Source of the DNA: Zygaena filipendulae
Lineage: Eukaryota > Arthropoda > Insecta > Lepidoptera > Zygaenidae
DNA length: 64,000 bases
Assembly (NCBI GenBank): GCA_907165275.2
Contig: OU015673.1
Coordinates: forward strand, 1,255,001 to 1,319,000
Direction: 5' to 3'
Below, piece by piece: positions 20,301-32,937 of the stretch (the stretch's first letter is position 1; every line of letters starts with the position of its first letter). The position numbers were made by a program, and so were the translations under genes. Below the pieces are notes generated by a model that saw only the letters and a list, made by a program, of their open reading frames with translations, searched no databases and had not been told where the DNA came from.

Positions 20301-23288
20301 ACTTGAGCTTCAGAAAACTTTACCTACGTACTGCGGGAAAGTTATGATGAGAAACGCTAGTGTTTTCGGATCGTTACTCCTGGTCGAAAATTGATTCTAC
20401 CGATAGATCCGATAGCTCTTGCTTCCCTTTATGATCTATAAGAAAGAAATTTCCAGAATCCGAACATTTCAACTGGACTTCAATATGGCGACCATTATGT
20501 GGATGAGCTGGTTTCTTTAAATCGACATTGGTATATTATGCTACATTTAATAACAAAGCAGTCAGTAGAATAAATAGATATGTATATACTGACTGACAAA
20601 ACTAAAAAACTTGTTTTAGGCGGTAACAGCTGAACTACAGAATTAATTTAAAAAAATATTATTTTTCTGGTCATAATTTCTACCTTATTTATAGATAAAC
20701 AATATAGGCTACTTTTATATCACAAAAAAGTTTTCAGGAAAATCTCAAAATTCAGGCGAGTTAGGAACCATTGGAAATAAAAAACAGCTACGTAATTTTT
20801 TTGTTATTATTTTTATATTAAAATAAACGGTAGAACAAATGACCGGACAATAATATTTTTATAGTTTAACAAAATTTGTTAAATCTTCTCATTCTTCACT
20901 TTTACCAGGGAAAGTCAAATATCAACAATAGAGACGCAGCAAGTCCAAATACCGACGGTGACTTGTGACTTTGCGTCGGACATATCCACCAGCGAAGCCG
21001 GCGACACGATGCCACCGCCACCTGACGAGAGGAAGGACACTTTGAAGGTAAGGACTAAGGATTTTTGATTACGGAAACCTAAAAAGAAAACATACGGAGT
21101 TTTCGTTACAGTTAAAAAAAAAATCTTTGAGCTATAAGTTCTACGGACTTGATTTATTTTCAAAATTTTCCATCAATTTGTGAAGCTAGAGGGGAGCGGC
21201 ATATCTCATTAAGTATGGATAATCAGACTAATCTAACAACATTAAAAAAACAAACATATAGCTGACCACAGAACCTCCTCCTTTTTGGAAGTCGGTTGAA
21301 AAGTGATGCGCTTGTCATTGAAAGACATTTGATTTTTATGTGTCGGCGCTACGTCAATATACTATATCAATAAGTATCAAATCAGCCAGTCTTTGGTAGC
21401 GTCTTTTCTTTTTAATTAGATTAATATCTAATAGATATGCGCCTGAACGATAAAATGATGAAACACTGATCTGACAAAATCAAATCAATCTGTATAAGGT
21501 TCCTACTTAATATAATAATATCAGATAATAATGGAAAATTACTGGAATTTCGGCAAAAATTAATATTGTTTCACTAATAATAATATTCTGTAATGACCTA
21601 AGTAAGACCAGTTTCTAAGCATTTCCCAAGAATTCTAACAATGGCCCATGTTGACTAATTTTTATTTTTTAGTCCGTCTTGTAGATTATTAAAAAATACT
21701 GGACACGTATTTTTTCTTTGTTTACGTAATCAAAAAATAACGGCGATATATTGAGTTGAAATTTCGCGTGACGTCACTATTTGGACAGTTTGTATGGCGA
21801 TTTTAGCGGTTACCCTAAACTTTAATGCACTTTATCTCTGTATATTTATATTATTTGAAAAAGCAAAAAATACGTGTCTATTGTTTTTTTATTTTCTAAC
21901 TGACGGACTAATTAGAATTTTGATTTTCAAAAGTAGTCCCCTATTTATTCTATGTCTTTGTAACATCATTCGACATCATCCGCGATTTCATGATATTACA
22001 CCGATGAAAAATGAAAAATGTTAGTAGTTATTATGAATTTATGACGAATAAAAAATGTACGAAGCAATCCATTTTTAAAACCAACCAACATGCGACCACT
22101 CCGTTTTATAGTTATGCGATGTGACGTAATGGCTTTTCGCTCTACGGAGATGGAAATATGGATAGTGATCTATATAAATTGGATAGATATAGAATAGTAT
22201 ACATTACTGGCTTACATAGTATTACTGGCTAAAGTAATCCTCAAAGGAATCCAGAAGTTCACCCGGGTGCAACAGCTTGTGATGAAGAATTTGTAGCTTA
22301 ATTCACTCGGATCTTATTGTTTCTTTTTGTAGCTTCATGAATTTAGGTCTTTAGGTCTTTTTAGACGACGACTTAGGAATTTAGGTATTTTAAACGACTT
22401 CAAAAAAGGAGTATGCACTCAGAGAAAAAAAGTGGCTTGTTCGGGAAAGTTCGTGACCGAAAGTTTCTCACCGAAGATCACCGAAGATTTCTGATACCGG
22501 TGTAAGGTTGGGCACCATATTTGGTCATTAAACTCTTCTGGAGTTTGCACTTCATTGACACTACGCGGGGTCGGTCGCTGTGCCTAATTAGTCACTGATA
22601 TCTTCTGATTGATTTCTCTCAGTTTGTTCTATGTTCCACTGTATGTGTTCTTTCAACATATTTTCATCGAACCGCCATCTTGTTGCAGGTGGTGACGTCA
22701 GCGCAAGTGACGCGCAACCCGCTGGCGACGTGCCCGCTCCGGGGCTCGAGCCTGTCCGTGAACGGTGAGCTCCAACTGCAGCAGCAGCGGTGCCGCGCGC
22801 CGAGCGTGGCCATCGACACCGACATGGTCTCTGAATTCGACCCTTCCTCCTCAGACTCGGGCGTCGTTAGCCGCTGCGCGGTCGTCAAACCGCTCAAACT
22901 GAGAATCTGCCAACCGATTTTCGGCAAGAAAGCCGACTCCGCCCGCAGACAGGAGAAGTCGCAGCCGAACAAAGCGGAAACGGAGCCGGCGCTACCGAAA
23001 CAGCACAAGCCCCGCGACCCAGAGAGGGAGAAGAGAAGACTGGCCAGGAAAAAGGAGAAGAGAGCGACTTTGATATTAGGTTTAATCATGGGGAGTTTTA
23101 TAGCTTGCTGGCTGCCGTTCTTTTTCCTTTATATCCTGAAAGCGGCTTGCAGAAGATGCGTTATACCGGGCAGCGCGTTCGCCATAGCCTTCTGGTTGGG
23201 TTACATGAACTCGGTGCTGAATCCGGTGATATATACTATATTCAATAAAGACTTCCGTCGAGCGTTCAGGAGGATCTTGTTCAAGTGA
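17351..23288 (+). CDS. Octalpha2R: Alpha2-adrenergic-like octopamine receptor, 3' exons (partial)
   Basis: Four exons with matching phases: 17351-17500, 19394-19500, 20909-21047 and 22689-23288 (996 nt, 331 residues and a stop). Exon 1 encodes TM5 (GSFYIPSCIMVFVYIRIYY). Exons 2, 3 and most of exon 4 encode a long Pro/Ser-rich intracellular loop 3. The end of exon 4 gives TM6 with CWLPFF (about 23106) and TM7 with NPVIY (about 23220), then a short helix 8 ending RRILFK. TM5 and the FNKDFRRAF stretch resemble vertebrate alpha2 adrenoceptors, which fits the insect alpha2-like octopamine receptor (Gi-coupled, plasma membrane). TM1-TM4 are absent from the window, presumably to the left. Other amine receptors (5-HT, tyramine) are less likely on TM5/TM6 wording. 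Confidence 0.8.
17533..17750 (-). mobile_element. Lep1-like Helitron in receptor intron
   Basis: Starts near 'ccagccgttccccacagttt' just after the donor at 17501 and runs to the next Helitron's CTAG at 17751. It carries 'aaccctatgtcctcctctat' and 'aggcgtgaaagtgtaac'. Confidence 0.65.
17751..17981 (-). mobile_element. Helitron abutting the previous one
   Basis: Starts CTAG, then 'ctgtcccctgcaattt'. Its 5' region has the 'aaccgcatgaaaattcgttc' and 'cgcgaacaaacacacagata' blocks. It directly follows the 5' end of the copy at 17533-17750. Confidence 0.65.
18409..18906 (-). mobile_element. Long Helitron, intact inverted copy
   Basis: Starts CTAG, then 'ctgtgccccacggtttcacc', and ends 'cagttttattataagtatag'. 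About 500 bp, and it serves as the uninterrupted reference for the nested copy at 14600-15315. Confidence 0.8.
19647..19858 (-). mobile_element. Lep1-like Helitron in receptor intron
   Basis: CTAG, then 'ttacacgcggttttactcgc', to 'cgcatttataatagtaaag'. It lies 146 bp after the exon 19394-19500 donor. Confidence 0.65.
19875..20074 (-). mobile_element. Lep1-like Helitron (H1)
   Basis: 'caagctgtgccctgcggttt' (CAAG replaces CTAG) to 'cacatttataatattagtag'. Otherwise close to the copies at 10881-11077 and 38026-38224. Confidence 0.75.
21645..21945. mobile_element. MITE-A copy 3 in receptor intron
   Basis: Ends CCCATGTTGACTAA and, diverged, 'tttcaaaagtagtcccc'. One clear TGACGTCAC remains; the second site region is deleted around 'tttagcggttaccc'. 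Confidence 0.75.
22430..22600 (+). repeat. Dispersed element X
   Basis: Shares 'gaaagttcgtgacc', 'caccgaag' and 'caccatatttggtca' with the copies at 1920-2790 and 9690-9830. It lies just upstream of the last receptor exon. Confidence 0.5.
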
Positions 23289-23856
23289 TGTTTGGCTTAC
23301 CTGTGCTGCTACAGGTGCGTCGCCAAACGCATCCTCCTCGCTGAGCGGAGAGCAGTACCAGGGCTATACAACGTGCGTTGAACTCTTCCAGTTGTTCTCA
23401 TTATTACGACTGACTCGCCTCCCTCTGACATAACTGTAATAGCGTTATTGTGATATTTCTTAACTAGTGCAATATTACAATTTTCACATGAAACAATAGT
23501 GATAATAGTTAACTTACTGTCATTTTAGCCACAGTCGTGACACAAATTTGTGGTTCTATCTACAGTTAAATTTGTTTTGATTTGCGAATGCATGTCTAGT
23601 AAGTTGTAGTCTTTGATAGATTTTTAGAAAAATTGTGTAGTTACAACTGTTATAATTATAGAAAGTGTCTTTATTTAAATGGTGATCCCAATTTTTTGTC
23701 ATAAATAATAAGCTACAGAAAAGTTACCATACAGCTTTATTGGTTTTAATTTACAATTAGTTATAATTATTAAGTCAATGTAATATTCTTTTTATTCGAT
23801 AGGTATTATAATTTGTTGCCTCCAACGAAGCGAGGCACCATTGTACCTATATTATA

Positions 23857-24211
23857 CAACGTGTTAATGAATTAACTGAAAACTAGAAAGTAGTTTGCTC
23901 AGAATTAACTAGCAAATTGATCGCACTGTTTTAATATAGGTTAATATATTTTTTCACTTTATTAGCCCATGTCTAAATTATTTATAATACAATATTTGGC
24001 GCGTACGCCGCTCGCAGCAAAAAAAAATCAAACCGGTAGGCGCGGGCGTAGCGCAAGGAATTTCGTAGATAGGTCACCTCCCCAAACTAATGTTGAATAA
24101 CTTTTAAAGTATTAATTTTTTTGACATAAAATAAAATATTTTAATCATATTGTTGTTTATTTTTTTTAAATGACACCCTATCAGGTTTTCAGTTAATTCA
24201 TTAACATTTTG
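23857..24211. mobile_element. MITE-B copy 1
   Basis: Flanked by TA on both sides. The left end CAACGTGTTAATGAATTAAC is inverted at the right end with a few changes. The inner body includes 'ggtaggcgcgggcgtagcgc'. The TA target suggests a Tc1/mariner-type transposase as mobiliser. Confidence 0.8.
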
Positions 24212-27200
24212 TATATATAAATTATATTTTCCTTCAAATTAGCATTTTTCATCCTTTTAAAATAAAAATATAAAAAACTGGTTTAGGTACCTAAGTAAAC
24301 TCAGTTTGACCCAGAAACAGATGATATTATTATATATTTTTATTTCAATCATTACTGATCTTATTTTATTCCAATATAAAATATATATAGAACAAACCGT
24401 AGCAAAAATATATACCTACCATAGGAATAAAATTAGAATGAAAAAAAAAATTGAAACTGCAAAAATCACTAATGGATTTGAAATCATAATTGTAGATTAT
24501 TCCTAAAATATTATATTGCATTATATATGATATGGTACCGAAGGAATTTCATCGTAGCATTATGACTAAATTAACATTTCTATAGTACCTACGTATAGGT
24601 ACTACGCGTAGCAAAAAACTTCAGGAATTAAAACTTCTTCAAGGAATTAGCAATGCGCTGGAATTTTCATACATAAAAAATCAGTTTTATTGCAGTAACA
24701 TTGTGTACTATTTGAAATATTATATTAACATTTCATGCATTATAAAAATAAAAATAAAATAGTTCGCTTCATATTAAAAAAAAAACACTATTTTTTCTTA
24801 TTATTATCAAATAGGTAAATGGAAATTAGAACAAAAAAACTTTATTAATTCCATCGTAAGTAATGAAAGATATACCGACATAATATATTATAACATTTTT
24901 TTTTAATCATAATATCGGTATTTTAGATGATTCACACTTTTATGACTAAATATGACTATACTTAGTCAAAACATATTAATTTTAAAATAAATCTGAATTA
25001 ACTAATTAATAAAAGGGGACTAATTGTTCAGTATTCCTAAAAATAAGATCGGATTATGTATTTAAAATCATTTTAACTATATTTGGTTTTTAAAGGACGT
25101 TGTATATTGTGTTGTTTTCTTTAAATTATTATATCATTAGATATAATCATTGGTTTTATATTTGAATTTTTTAGTATATTTTGTTATAAATTGTCAGTTT
25201 GATTTAATAAATAATCTTTAAGAAGAGTTTTTACCTTAACTGTTATACCTACCTAAATAAAAAAGAAAATTCTATTATTGTTAATAAATACCTATGTTTA
25301 CTTCAAAAACACGTTTTTTATTAATCTTATCATAAATTCTAATATATTACAAATCGCAATTACACATTGTATACAGGATGTCACGTAAATCGACGTCAAG
25401 TCAGAACCAGGTGATAGGCTAAGTCATAACAGCTGTTAACAGAAAAATATAAAACATACATACAATCGAATGCGTAACCTCCTTTTTGGAAGTCGGTTAA
25501 AAATTACATGAGAATTGTTTAATGTTTTACTGTTTTAATAAAATACTAATAATACTGAAATATCTGAAATAAAGATTTTATAATTATTATAATTAAAAAC
25601 TGACGAAAGCAATAATTTTGAAAACTTAATTGGCAAAAACATAAATTTTAAGCAGTAGTTTTCAGAAACACTATTCAGGATTACACAATAAGAAGAAAAT
25701 TTAAAAAAGTCAAGGTTTGTAGCAACTGGAGTTAAAGAACCATCGCAGGGTGTAAATTTGTATAACTTTCATAAATGACCATTTTCTTTAAGGATTATTT
25801 TTTTTACGTTTTTCTATTAATATTAAGTTATGACTTAGCCTATCACCCGATTCTGGCTTGACGTCGATTTAAGGCACAGCCTGTATGTTTGTCATCACTT
25901 AATACGATGTTACTTCATAAATATTTATTATTATAATATGTTTAATATAAAAAATAATAATGACTGTGCCTCTGTGCCTATCGAACAAGCACTAATTCAA
26001 CAATAAAATGCACTTATATTAATATATTTAATATAAATATTGTATTTGTCTTAACATTATTAATTATAGTTACACCTCCGATCATCGATTTTTTTTTTTT
26101 GGAAAATCATTATTTATAACAAAAAATGGGTACACAATTTTTTTTTTAACCGACTTTCAAAAAGGAGGAGGTTCTCAATTCATCTGTATGTTTTTTTTTT
26201 TTTGCAGTTAAAAAACATACAGTATACCTACAATGACCATAGGTGAAATTATAATTTAAGAAAAAATATACAATATAAAAAGAAAAAAATAAAATTTTTT
26301 TTTTTTTTATATTATACATTTTTTTATAATTTGAGACGCATTTCTTTTAATCATCTCATCAGTCTGTAATAAATGAAATAGCAAATACGAATTTCAAAAG
26401 TACCTTCTCTAAATGCCGATAACTTTAAAAAAATCAAAAATACTTTTTTTTTCAAAACTGTGAATTTAAAAATTCTAAAATTTATAACTACTTGAAATAT
26501 TTTTCGAAACATAAGTAGGTATTACGAAATCCTATTTTCCTTTATGTAATATATTTTTTTCCAGCTTTTAATGAAAAAAGACATCATTACCTTAATATTA
26601 TTTTATTAATGTTATTTTATTTAAAATCCATAATATAAGTTGTTCAGTTTATAGATCGGAGGTTAAATACATATACCTAGTATCTATTTACGACTGTAGA
26701 ATAATTATACGAAAAATTGCAATATTTACTTTATCTGCATTCAGTATAGCGCTGGTCGCTATAGCGGAACGTAATATTGAATTCTGTACGTTACTTTAAA
26801 TTCGATTCGTGTTTGTAAATATATTTTTAGAAATATTAATATCTCATATATTTTATTACTGTATAAATTATAGCTATTAATTAAAAATTTAATTATATTA
26901 ATAATTAAACCAAAAATAAAAACGTGAACACCAAATACAAATCTTGTAAATTTCTCTAATCTTATGAAATTAATGTTTATTCTTAATTATAATTAAGATG
27001 TACCTATGTACTTATACTATATGATATTTTTAATATTATTGTAAGTAGGTACAATAGTTTCCTTTAAAAAGCACCATGTCCATTTTAATTGAACTTCTTA
27101 TACTTAGATAGGTAAATATTTATTTACAGATAGACGAAAATTAATTAACAGTAAATATTTAGATTCAGATATTAACAATATATTTTCACGGTCCTACAGT

Positions 27201-28140
27201 ATAAAAGTTATTATTTTCCCTAATTAATTTCAAAACTGAATCGGCCATTAGTTAAGTTGCTGAAGTTAAAAAAAATTAACACACTTAACACACTTATGAC
27301 AAAATTGAAATACCTAGGTACTTACAAATTATTTTTTGTATATTTACTTATTTCTTTTTTCTTTTATGGTTTTTAGAAAAAATTCAGGAACCATGGGTTA
27401 CATTATTTTTGTTCCATTTAGTAGATACTTATATATTTCATCACTAATTATTACAGGTGTAATATTTGTCAAAACAAGCTTAGTATATAATTATCTAATA
27501 TTAATCATACTTATAGTTACTATGTATATTGACAACAACGAGAATATAATTCTAAATCGATGTAATTTAGGCTTTCCCAAATAGCAACATTTTAACGTCA
27601 GATTTTTTGCCCATTTTTAATAAATATAACTGTCCCAAAGTAAATTAATAAGTACTTAATTACTAATTATGACAAAAACAAACATTGCCGCATTAGTCTT
27701 TAAATACCGAGTAATATTAATATACATATTATACCTGTATATTACCTACGAGTCTGTGTATCGTGAGCAATAGATCATTTAAAAATTTTATTTTTCATCA
27801 CTTTTAAAAAACACTCAAATACAAAAAATTCGTATGGTCTTCCAATGTGTGTGTAATTTAAAAAAAAAACAAATATTTAGGGATTTTCTGACACCAAATA
27901 TTGTGTAGGGAATTTCTTTTAAATAAAAAATACCTATTCCATTGGTGATTTTTTTTTTATTTGTTCAAATAGTTATTTAAATATAGATAAAAAACTATAA
28001 AAAATTAAATAAGTTCTTATGTTAAGGTGCGGAGTAACAATTACACCTAAGTAGTGGAAAATAAAATTAGTTTAAAAAATAGATCCGCACGATCCAGCAT
28101 CGAGCCCTTGCTGGTTGTGATGATTCTATTTGAAATAAGT
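24212..28140. other. Very AT-rich intergenic stretch
   Basis: Long A/T runs with no conserved coding region. Reading frames here (for example around 24306-24506 and 27336-27584) are lysine/isoleucine/tyrosine-rich and look like chance. It contains MITE-F (25371-25886) and AAGTCGGTT fragments near 25490 and 26150. Confidence 0.6.
25371..25886. mobile_element. MITE-F copy 1
   Basis: Inverted ends about 60 bp long: 'atacaggatgtcacgtaaat', then 'cgacgtcaagtcagaa', mirrored at 25830-25886. A second copy of about 400 bp is at 55887-56289. Confidence 0.75.
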
Positions 28141-28152
28141 TTGACATTATTT

Positions 28153-28556
28153 TCGAACGCAATTTCTCAAAAAAAGTGATTACTACCTTTTTCCAAAGGG
28201 TCGTGGGAACTTTGAAATGAAAATTGCCGTTATCTCTTATTTTAGTAGTTCAATTATTATTTGTAAAAAGTTTTATCGTTGAAAATATAATTAATTTGGA
28301 CTTTAATGTCATGTTTTTATTGCTCTCTCCGGTGAAATGTGTAATTTAAAAATAATTTTCAAACAAAATTTCTCAGAAAAAGTGATTACTACCCTTTTTC
28401 CCAAAGGGTCGTGGGAACTTTGAAATAAAAATTGCCCTTGTCATTTATTGCAGTATCTAGTTCAATTATTATTTGTAAAGAGTTTAATCATTAAAAAATA
28501 TACTTAATTAATTTTGACATTAATGTCGTGTTTTTTACTGCTCTCTCCGGTAAATA
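28153..28556. repeat. Tandem duplication of a ~200 bp unit
   Basis: 28153-28341 and 28357-28556 are direct copies: both carry 'agtgattactac', 'aaagggtcgtgggaactttg', 'agttcaattattatttgtaa' and 'ctgctctctccggt' or close variants. The function is unknown. The flanks are AT-rich. Confidence 0.75.
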
Positions 28557-29177
28557 AATAAATTTAATTTAATTAATAATATTATTTATTATTTTTAGTA
28601 ATAATATAAATTAAATTTAACTTTATGCCAGTATACCTATCTATACTTCATAATAAGAATATATTTAATATTACTTATACATATTACATCTAGTAATATT
28701 TCGAAAATTAAAGTACATAAGTTGGCTATTCTATAATTATTATAGATATTATATTTAAAAAGAACTCAAGCGAAAATGTTCAATAATTTAATGAAAACAT
28801 AATGTTCTAAATTATTTTAAAAAAAGTTTAATACCTACTGTTCATATAATACCTTATAATTATTATTATAAAATAATAAATTTTAAATAGTTAAATCTGT
28901 AATCTAATTTATAGGTCTTGTTGGGTGCAGTGGAGTTCAACTGCGTTTGATCACTTCCGAACACGTTGCGATTGTGTTGTCTATAAATTAGCAAAAATAA
29001 TTATTACTATGCCGATTAAATGTAATAATAATAATACTGTAAGATTACAATGATAATATTATAAAAATCTTATTGACTCAAAATGTAAATGAAATATACG
29101 AAGTACCAAATATACAAGAAAATTTTAATCTTTATCCAACTCGTTTTATTTTTAACCGAGTTCACGGATTTATTAAA

Positions 29178-29472
29178 CTAGCTGTGCCCCGCGGTTTCAC
29201 CCGCATGAAACGTTTTTGTATGACAACTTTTTTCCCCAAGATCCGATTTAAATGAAACAAAGCCTATATGTAGCTCCAGATTTAGCTTAATCTACCCGTG
29301 AAAACCGCATGAAAATTCGTTCAGTAGGTTCAGATATTATCGCGAACAGACAGACAGATAGAAAGAATTTTCAAAACTCTTTTTTCGTGGTTGGTTACTC
29401 TTCTTTTATCACTGGCTGTCAAAAATATTCAATGTACAGAATCGCGGATTCTACTCTTTTATAATAGTATAG
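29178..29472 (-). mobile_element. Helitron, long variant (H4), inverted
   Basis: CTAG, then 'ctgtgccccgcggtttcacc', continuing with 'aacaaagcctatatgtagct' and ending 'tactcttttataatagtat'. A close copy is at 31783-32070; a forward relative is at 45850-46090. Confidence 0.7.
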
Positions 29473-29632
29473 GTAGATAACGATGCAATGTTGAAATAAT
29501 ACTTCACTGTAATTCCAATGTCAAGTTTCGAAAATTGTTTCAAAGATGAGTTGTTGGGTTCAGTAGGTATACAAAAAAAAACGCAAAATACAATATAATT
29601 ATCACAAATGCAACCGTTTCTAAATCAGTAAT

Positions 29633-29774
29633 GCTTACTGCTCCACCTGCGTTAACGTTAACGTTGATGTTAATGTCTAACGTGGCAATGTTAGTAAGTT
29701 AACGCGTTAAAATGTTGGCCACATCTAAATTAGCGCACTAATTTACGCGTTAACACGCAGGTGGAGCAGTAGCA
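29633..29774. mobile_element. MITE-E with CTGCTCCACCTGCG ends
   Basis: About 140 bp. ACTGCTCCACCTGCGTTAAC at the left is inverted at the right end. The inside is rich in 'gttaacg' repeats. Confidence 0.75.
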
Positions 29775-29938
29775 TGAAGTAAAGGCCTCCCCGCATATAC
29801 CTACCTACCCTCGTCGAGGCGGGCGGGGTCTTATCGACCTCCCAAGAGCTCCGGAAAGATTTTAAAACTATTCACTTACCTACCTATAGCACCATGACTT
29901 GCAAATTTAAAGTGTGTATGTATACCTAAATGCTAATA

Positions 29939-30282
29939 CAACGTGTTAATGAATTAACTGAAAACCTGATACACCCCATTTAAAAAAATAAACAATAATA
30001 TGATTCAAATATATTTTATGTCGAAAAAATTAATACTTTAAAAGTTATTGAACACTAGTTTGGAGGTGACCTATCTACGAAATTCCGAGCGCTACGCCCG
30101 CGCCTACCGGTTCGAATTTTTTTGCTGCGCGCGGCGTACGCGCCAAATATTGTATTATAAATAGTTTAGACATGGGCTAGTAAAAATGAAAAAAATATAA
30201 CCTATATTAAAACATAGTGCGATCGATTCGCTAGTCGATTCTACTATACTTTCTAGTTTTCAGTTAATTCATTAACACGTTG
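29939..30282. mobile_element. MITE-B copy 2
   Basis: TA-flanked, with perfect inverted ends (CAACGTGTTAATGAATTAAC). The orientation of the body is opposite to copy 1. Confidence 0.85.
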
Positions 30283-30709
30283 TATAAATACAGCAAATAA
30301 ATCTATTTCAAACCTGGCTAAATAAATCTATTATATGCGAAAGTTCATAAGAAGAAAAAGAAAAGAACTTGTGTTGCTATAACAGCGTGACCTCTATGGA
30401 GATGCATCGTAGTCGTAGTATAGAATCAAAAAGTCGATTTTGATTCATGTAAGGCCACTTATTATAACAAAGTTCCATCAACTCGGGAGTATCTACATAT
30501 AAGTAGGTAAGTTCAGATATTATAAAAGTACTTTGTGGTAAGTACCTACGATCAGCTTCGCGCCGCACAAAATTCGACTAATACCTTCCTATAGGTACTC
30601 TATTAAAACACAAAAGTTCTTGTTTATTCCCAAAAATAGACGATAAAATATCCTGTATAGTGTCATGTTTTCTATTAAGTCCTTCCTTATTTCAGGGAAT
30701 TCTAGCATT

Positions 30710-30975
30710 ATGTCATGGCAACACTGTTATTTAGTCGGTACCCTCATTCCCATTTGATAAATTAAAGTAGTGTACGCCCACAATTGTTGGTGGGGTTGTG
30801 GGTATAAATACTAGTGCTACTTAAAGCTCGACTTAAGTGGTCATAATAAGTGTTCTATTTCTATTGTATATATAGTATATGTGCGGTTGTAATAACTATA
30901 ACAGTGAGAATAAAAGTATAGTTAACTAGAGGACTTCTTTTCTTCAGAATAGTATAAGTATACCACTCGTTATAC
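30710..30975 (+). repeat. Possible solo LTR
   Basis: Starts TGTCATGGCAACAC and holds a TATA-like 'gggtataaatac' and a downstream 'gagaataaaag', a promoter and poly(A) layout like an insect LTR. No paired LTR, primer site or coding part was seen, so this is tentative. Confidence 0.25.
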
Positions 30976-31129
30976 CCACTTCATTTTTATTACCATTTTT
31001 TAATATGCTGTTCTCTGCTGTTTCTTTTAAAGTAGAAAATAGATTTCGTCTATTTTACATTGCTATTCAGTTCGACCAGTAGTCTCTTTCACACTCCATT
31101 CAGAGTTGGAGAGATAGCAACAGTGCGAA

Positions 31130-31290
31130 AGTAACTCTGTCTGTCTGTTTGTCTGTTACGCTTTCACGCCTTAACGGCTCAACCAATCATCATGAAATTT
31201 TGCATACACGTTGTCAGGGTACCTACATAGAAGGACATAGGGTATTTTTATCCCGGAATTCCCGCGGGAACTCCGAAATTGATTATGTGT
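31130..31290 (+). repeat. Helitron fragment
   Basis: 'tgtttgtctgttacgctttc' to 'cccgcgggaactccgaaatt'; the 3' hairpin and CTAG are missing. Confidence 0.55.
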
Positions 31291-31782
31291 GTTCTGACGC
31301 GGGAAAACTTTTCTGGCTCTTGCGACAGTAAAAATTTAACTCAACGACAATAACTTACAATCAACACTCGTTCATATAATTACAGCCAATGAAGACTTCC
31401 AATTAAAATACGAAACGCTCGTAATTCACACTGAATTCCCTTATCCGAAAGTTTTAACTTGCAAATTTTGAGTCAATTAAATCCATTCATTCGCAATTTA
31501 TAGGGAACGGAGTTTCGGGAAAGCGACAAAATTATTGCTAATGGAAAATGACTTTATTGAAATCGCAAATAATAATAATATATACATAACGTTTTATTCA
31601 CAAGCTGTCTCCCCCTTTCTAATTCGCATCAGGGTACTTGGGTACTGCCGAAAATTTAAATTAATTGTTGGTACCTAGTATGCGACCGTAACAGATTTTC
31701 CAGCCGAAACCGAAACCAAACCGCACTCACACTCGCTCTTTGCAATCAATGTTTTTACTTTGATTTCATTACTTATTTTATA

Positions 31783-32070
31783 CTAGCTGTGGCCAGCGGT
31801 TTCACCCGCATGAAAGGTTTTTATACAACAACTTTTTTTCCCGACATCCGATTTCAATGAAACAAAGCCTATATGTAGCTCCAGGCTATGCTTAATCTAC
31901 CTGTGAAAATCGCATGACAATCAGTTGTTAGATGCGGAGATTATCGCGAACAGACAGACAGAAAAGAATTTTAAAAGCTTTTTTTTTGTGCTTGGTTACT
32001 CTTCTTTTATTTTAGGTAAAAATATTCAATGTACAGAATCGCGGATTCTACTCTTTTATTATAGTATAGA
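31783..32070 (-). mobile_element. Helitron H4, inverted
   Basis: CTAG, then 'ctgtggccagcggtttcacc', with the same 'aacaaagcctatatgtagct' body as 29178-29472, ending 'tacagaatcgcggattctac' and a TA-rich 5' end. Confidence 0.7.
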
Positions 32071-32937
32071 TAGATGGTTTCGGCTCAGTGATGTTCTAAA
32101 TTTTAAAACATCACTGACAGTGACTCGACCGAAAGTTGCTTTTAGGTTTTCGGTTTTTGCCTCAGAAGAGTTATTCTTCTGAGGTTTTTGCTTAAAAAAT
32201 CTGTTTCGGCCGGACACTAATTAAAAGCCATAGAACGACAATGAAAACAAGCAGAGTGAAACTATTTTGAGTCGGACTATAAAAGACGGGTTAGATATTC
32301 GTGTCTTAGTGTGGTTGAACATAGGTAGCTAACATCCTAAAACCGAAGAACTTTCCTAAATCGGTCTACTATACTATTCAGCATTTGGCTTTGAGTGGGA
32401 ATTTATGTATTATGTCGTAGGTATAGACATTAATTGTAGGTAAGTAATTTTTCTTCACAAATATATTATTTTGATTTACCTGAAGCAGCAAAAAGAAAGT
32501 TTTATAGTGATTTGCGAAGCAGGAATTTTTTTTTTTGTTCATCGTATAATAAATAATCCTGTTTCCATATAATATTTTGCATTAATACTAAACTTCTGCT
32601 ATAAGAAGTCAATCTAGAGCCAGTTGTTGAGCGTCGCAAAATGCAATTAAAACTCCAACATTGTTAATAGCGTAGCTTCATCAAATCAAAACGTAAAGTT
32701 TTAATTGATGTATTTTAAATAAATTTAAATTTCGTACAACTCCATCTGATTTCCCTTTGCTATCAAAATTTAATTGTCCGACGTCTCCTGAGAGCGCTGA
32801 GGTCTATGATGAGTCGCTAAAGCTCACGTAAAAATAGAATATTATTGCCGCAATGCCCAAGTCGCAGTCCTTCGTACACGACAGATAATCACGGCGACGT
32901 GTGGCCGAAATACCAATAGGTTATTCCGTCGGCATAT

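Noticed and set aside
22664..23089. 141-codon minus-strand frame
   Set aside because: Antisense shadow of the GC-rich last receptor exon.
24306..24506. AT-rich 66-codon frame
   Set aside because: Composition is Ile/Lys/Tyr-driven; no conserved motif.
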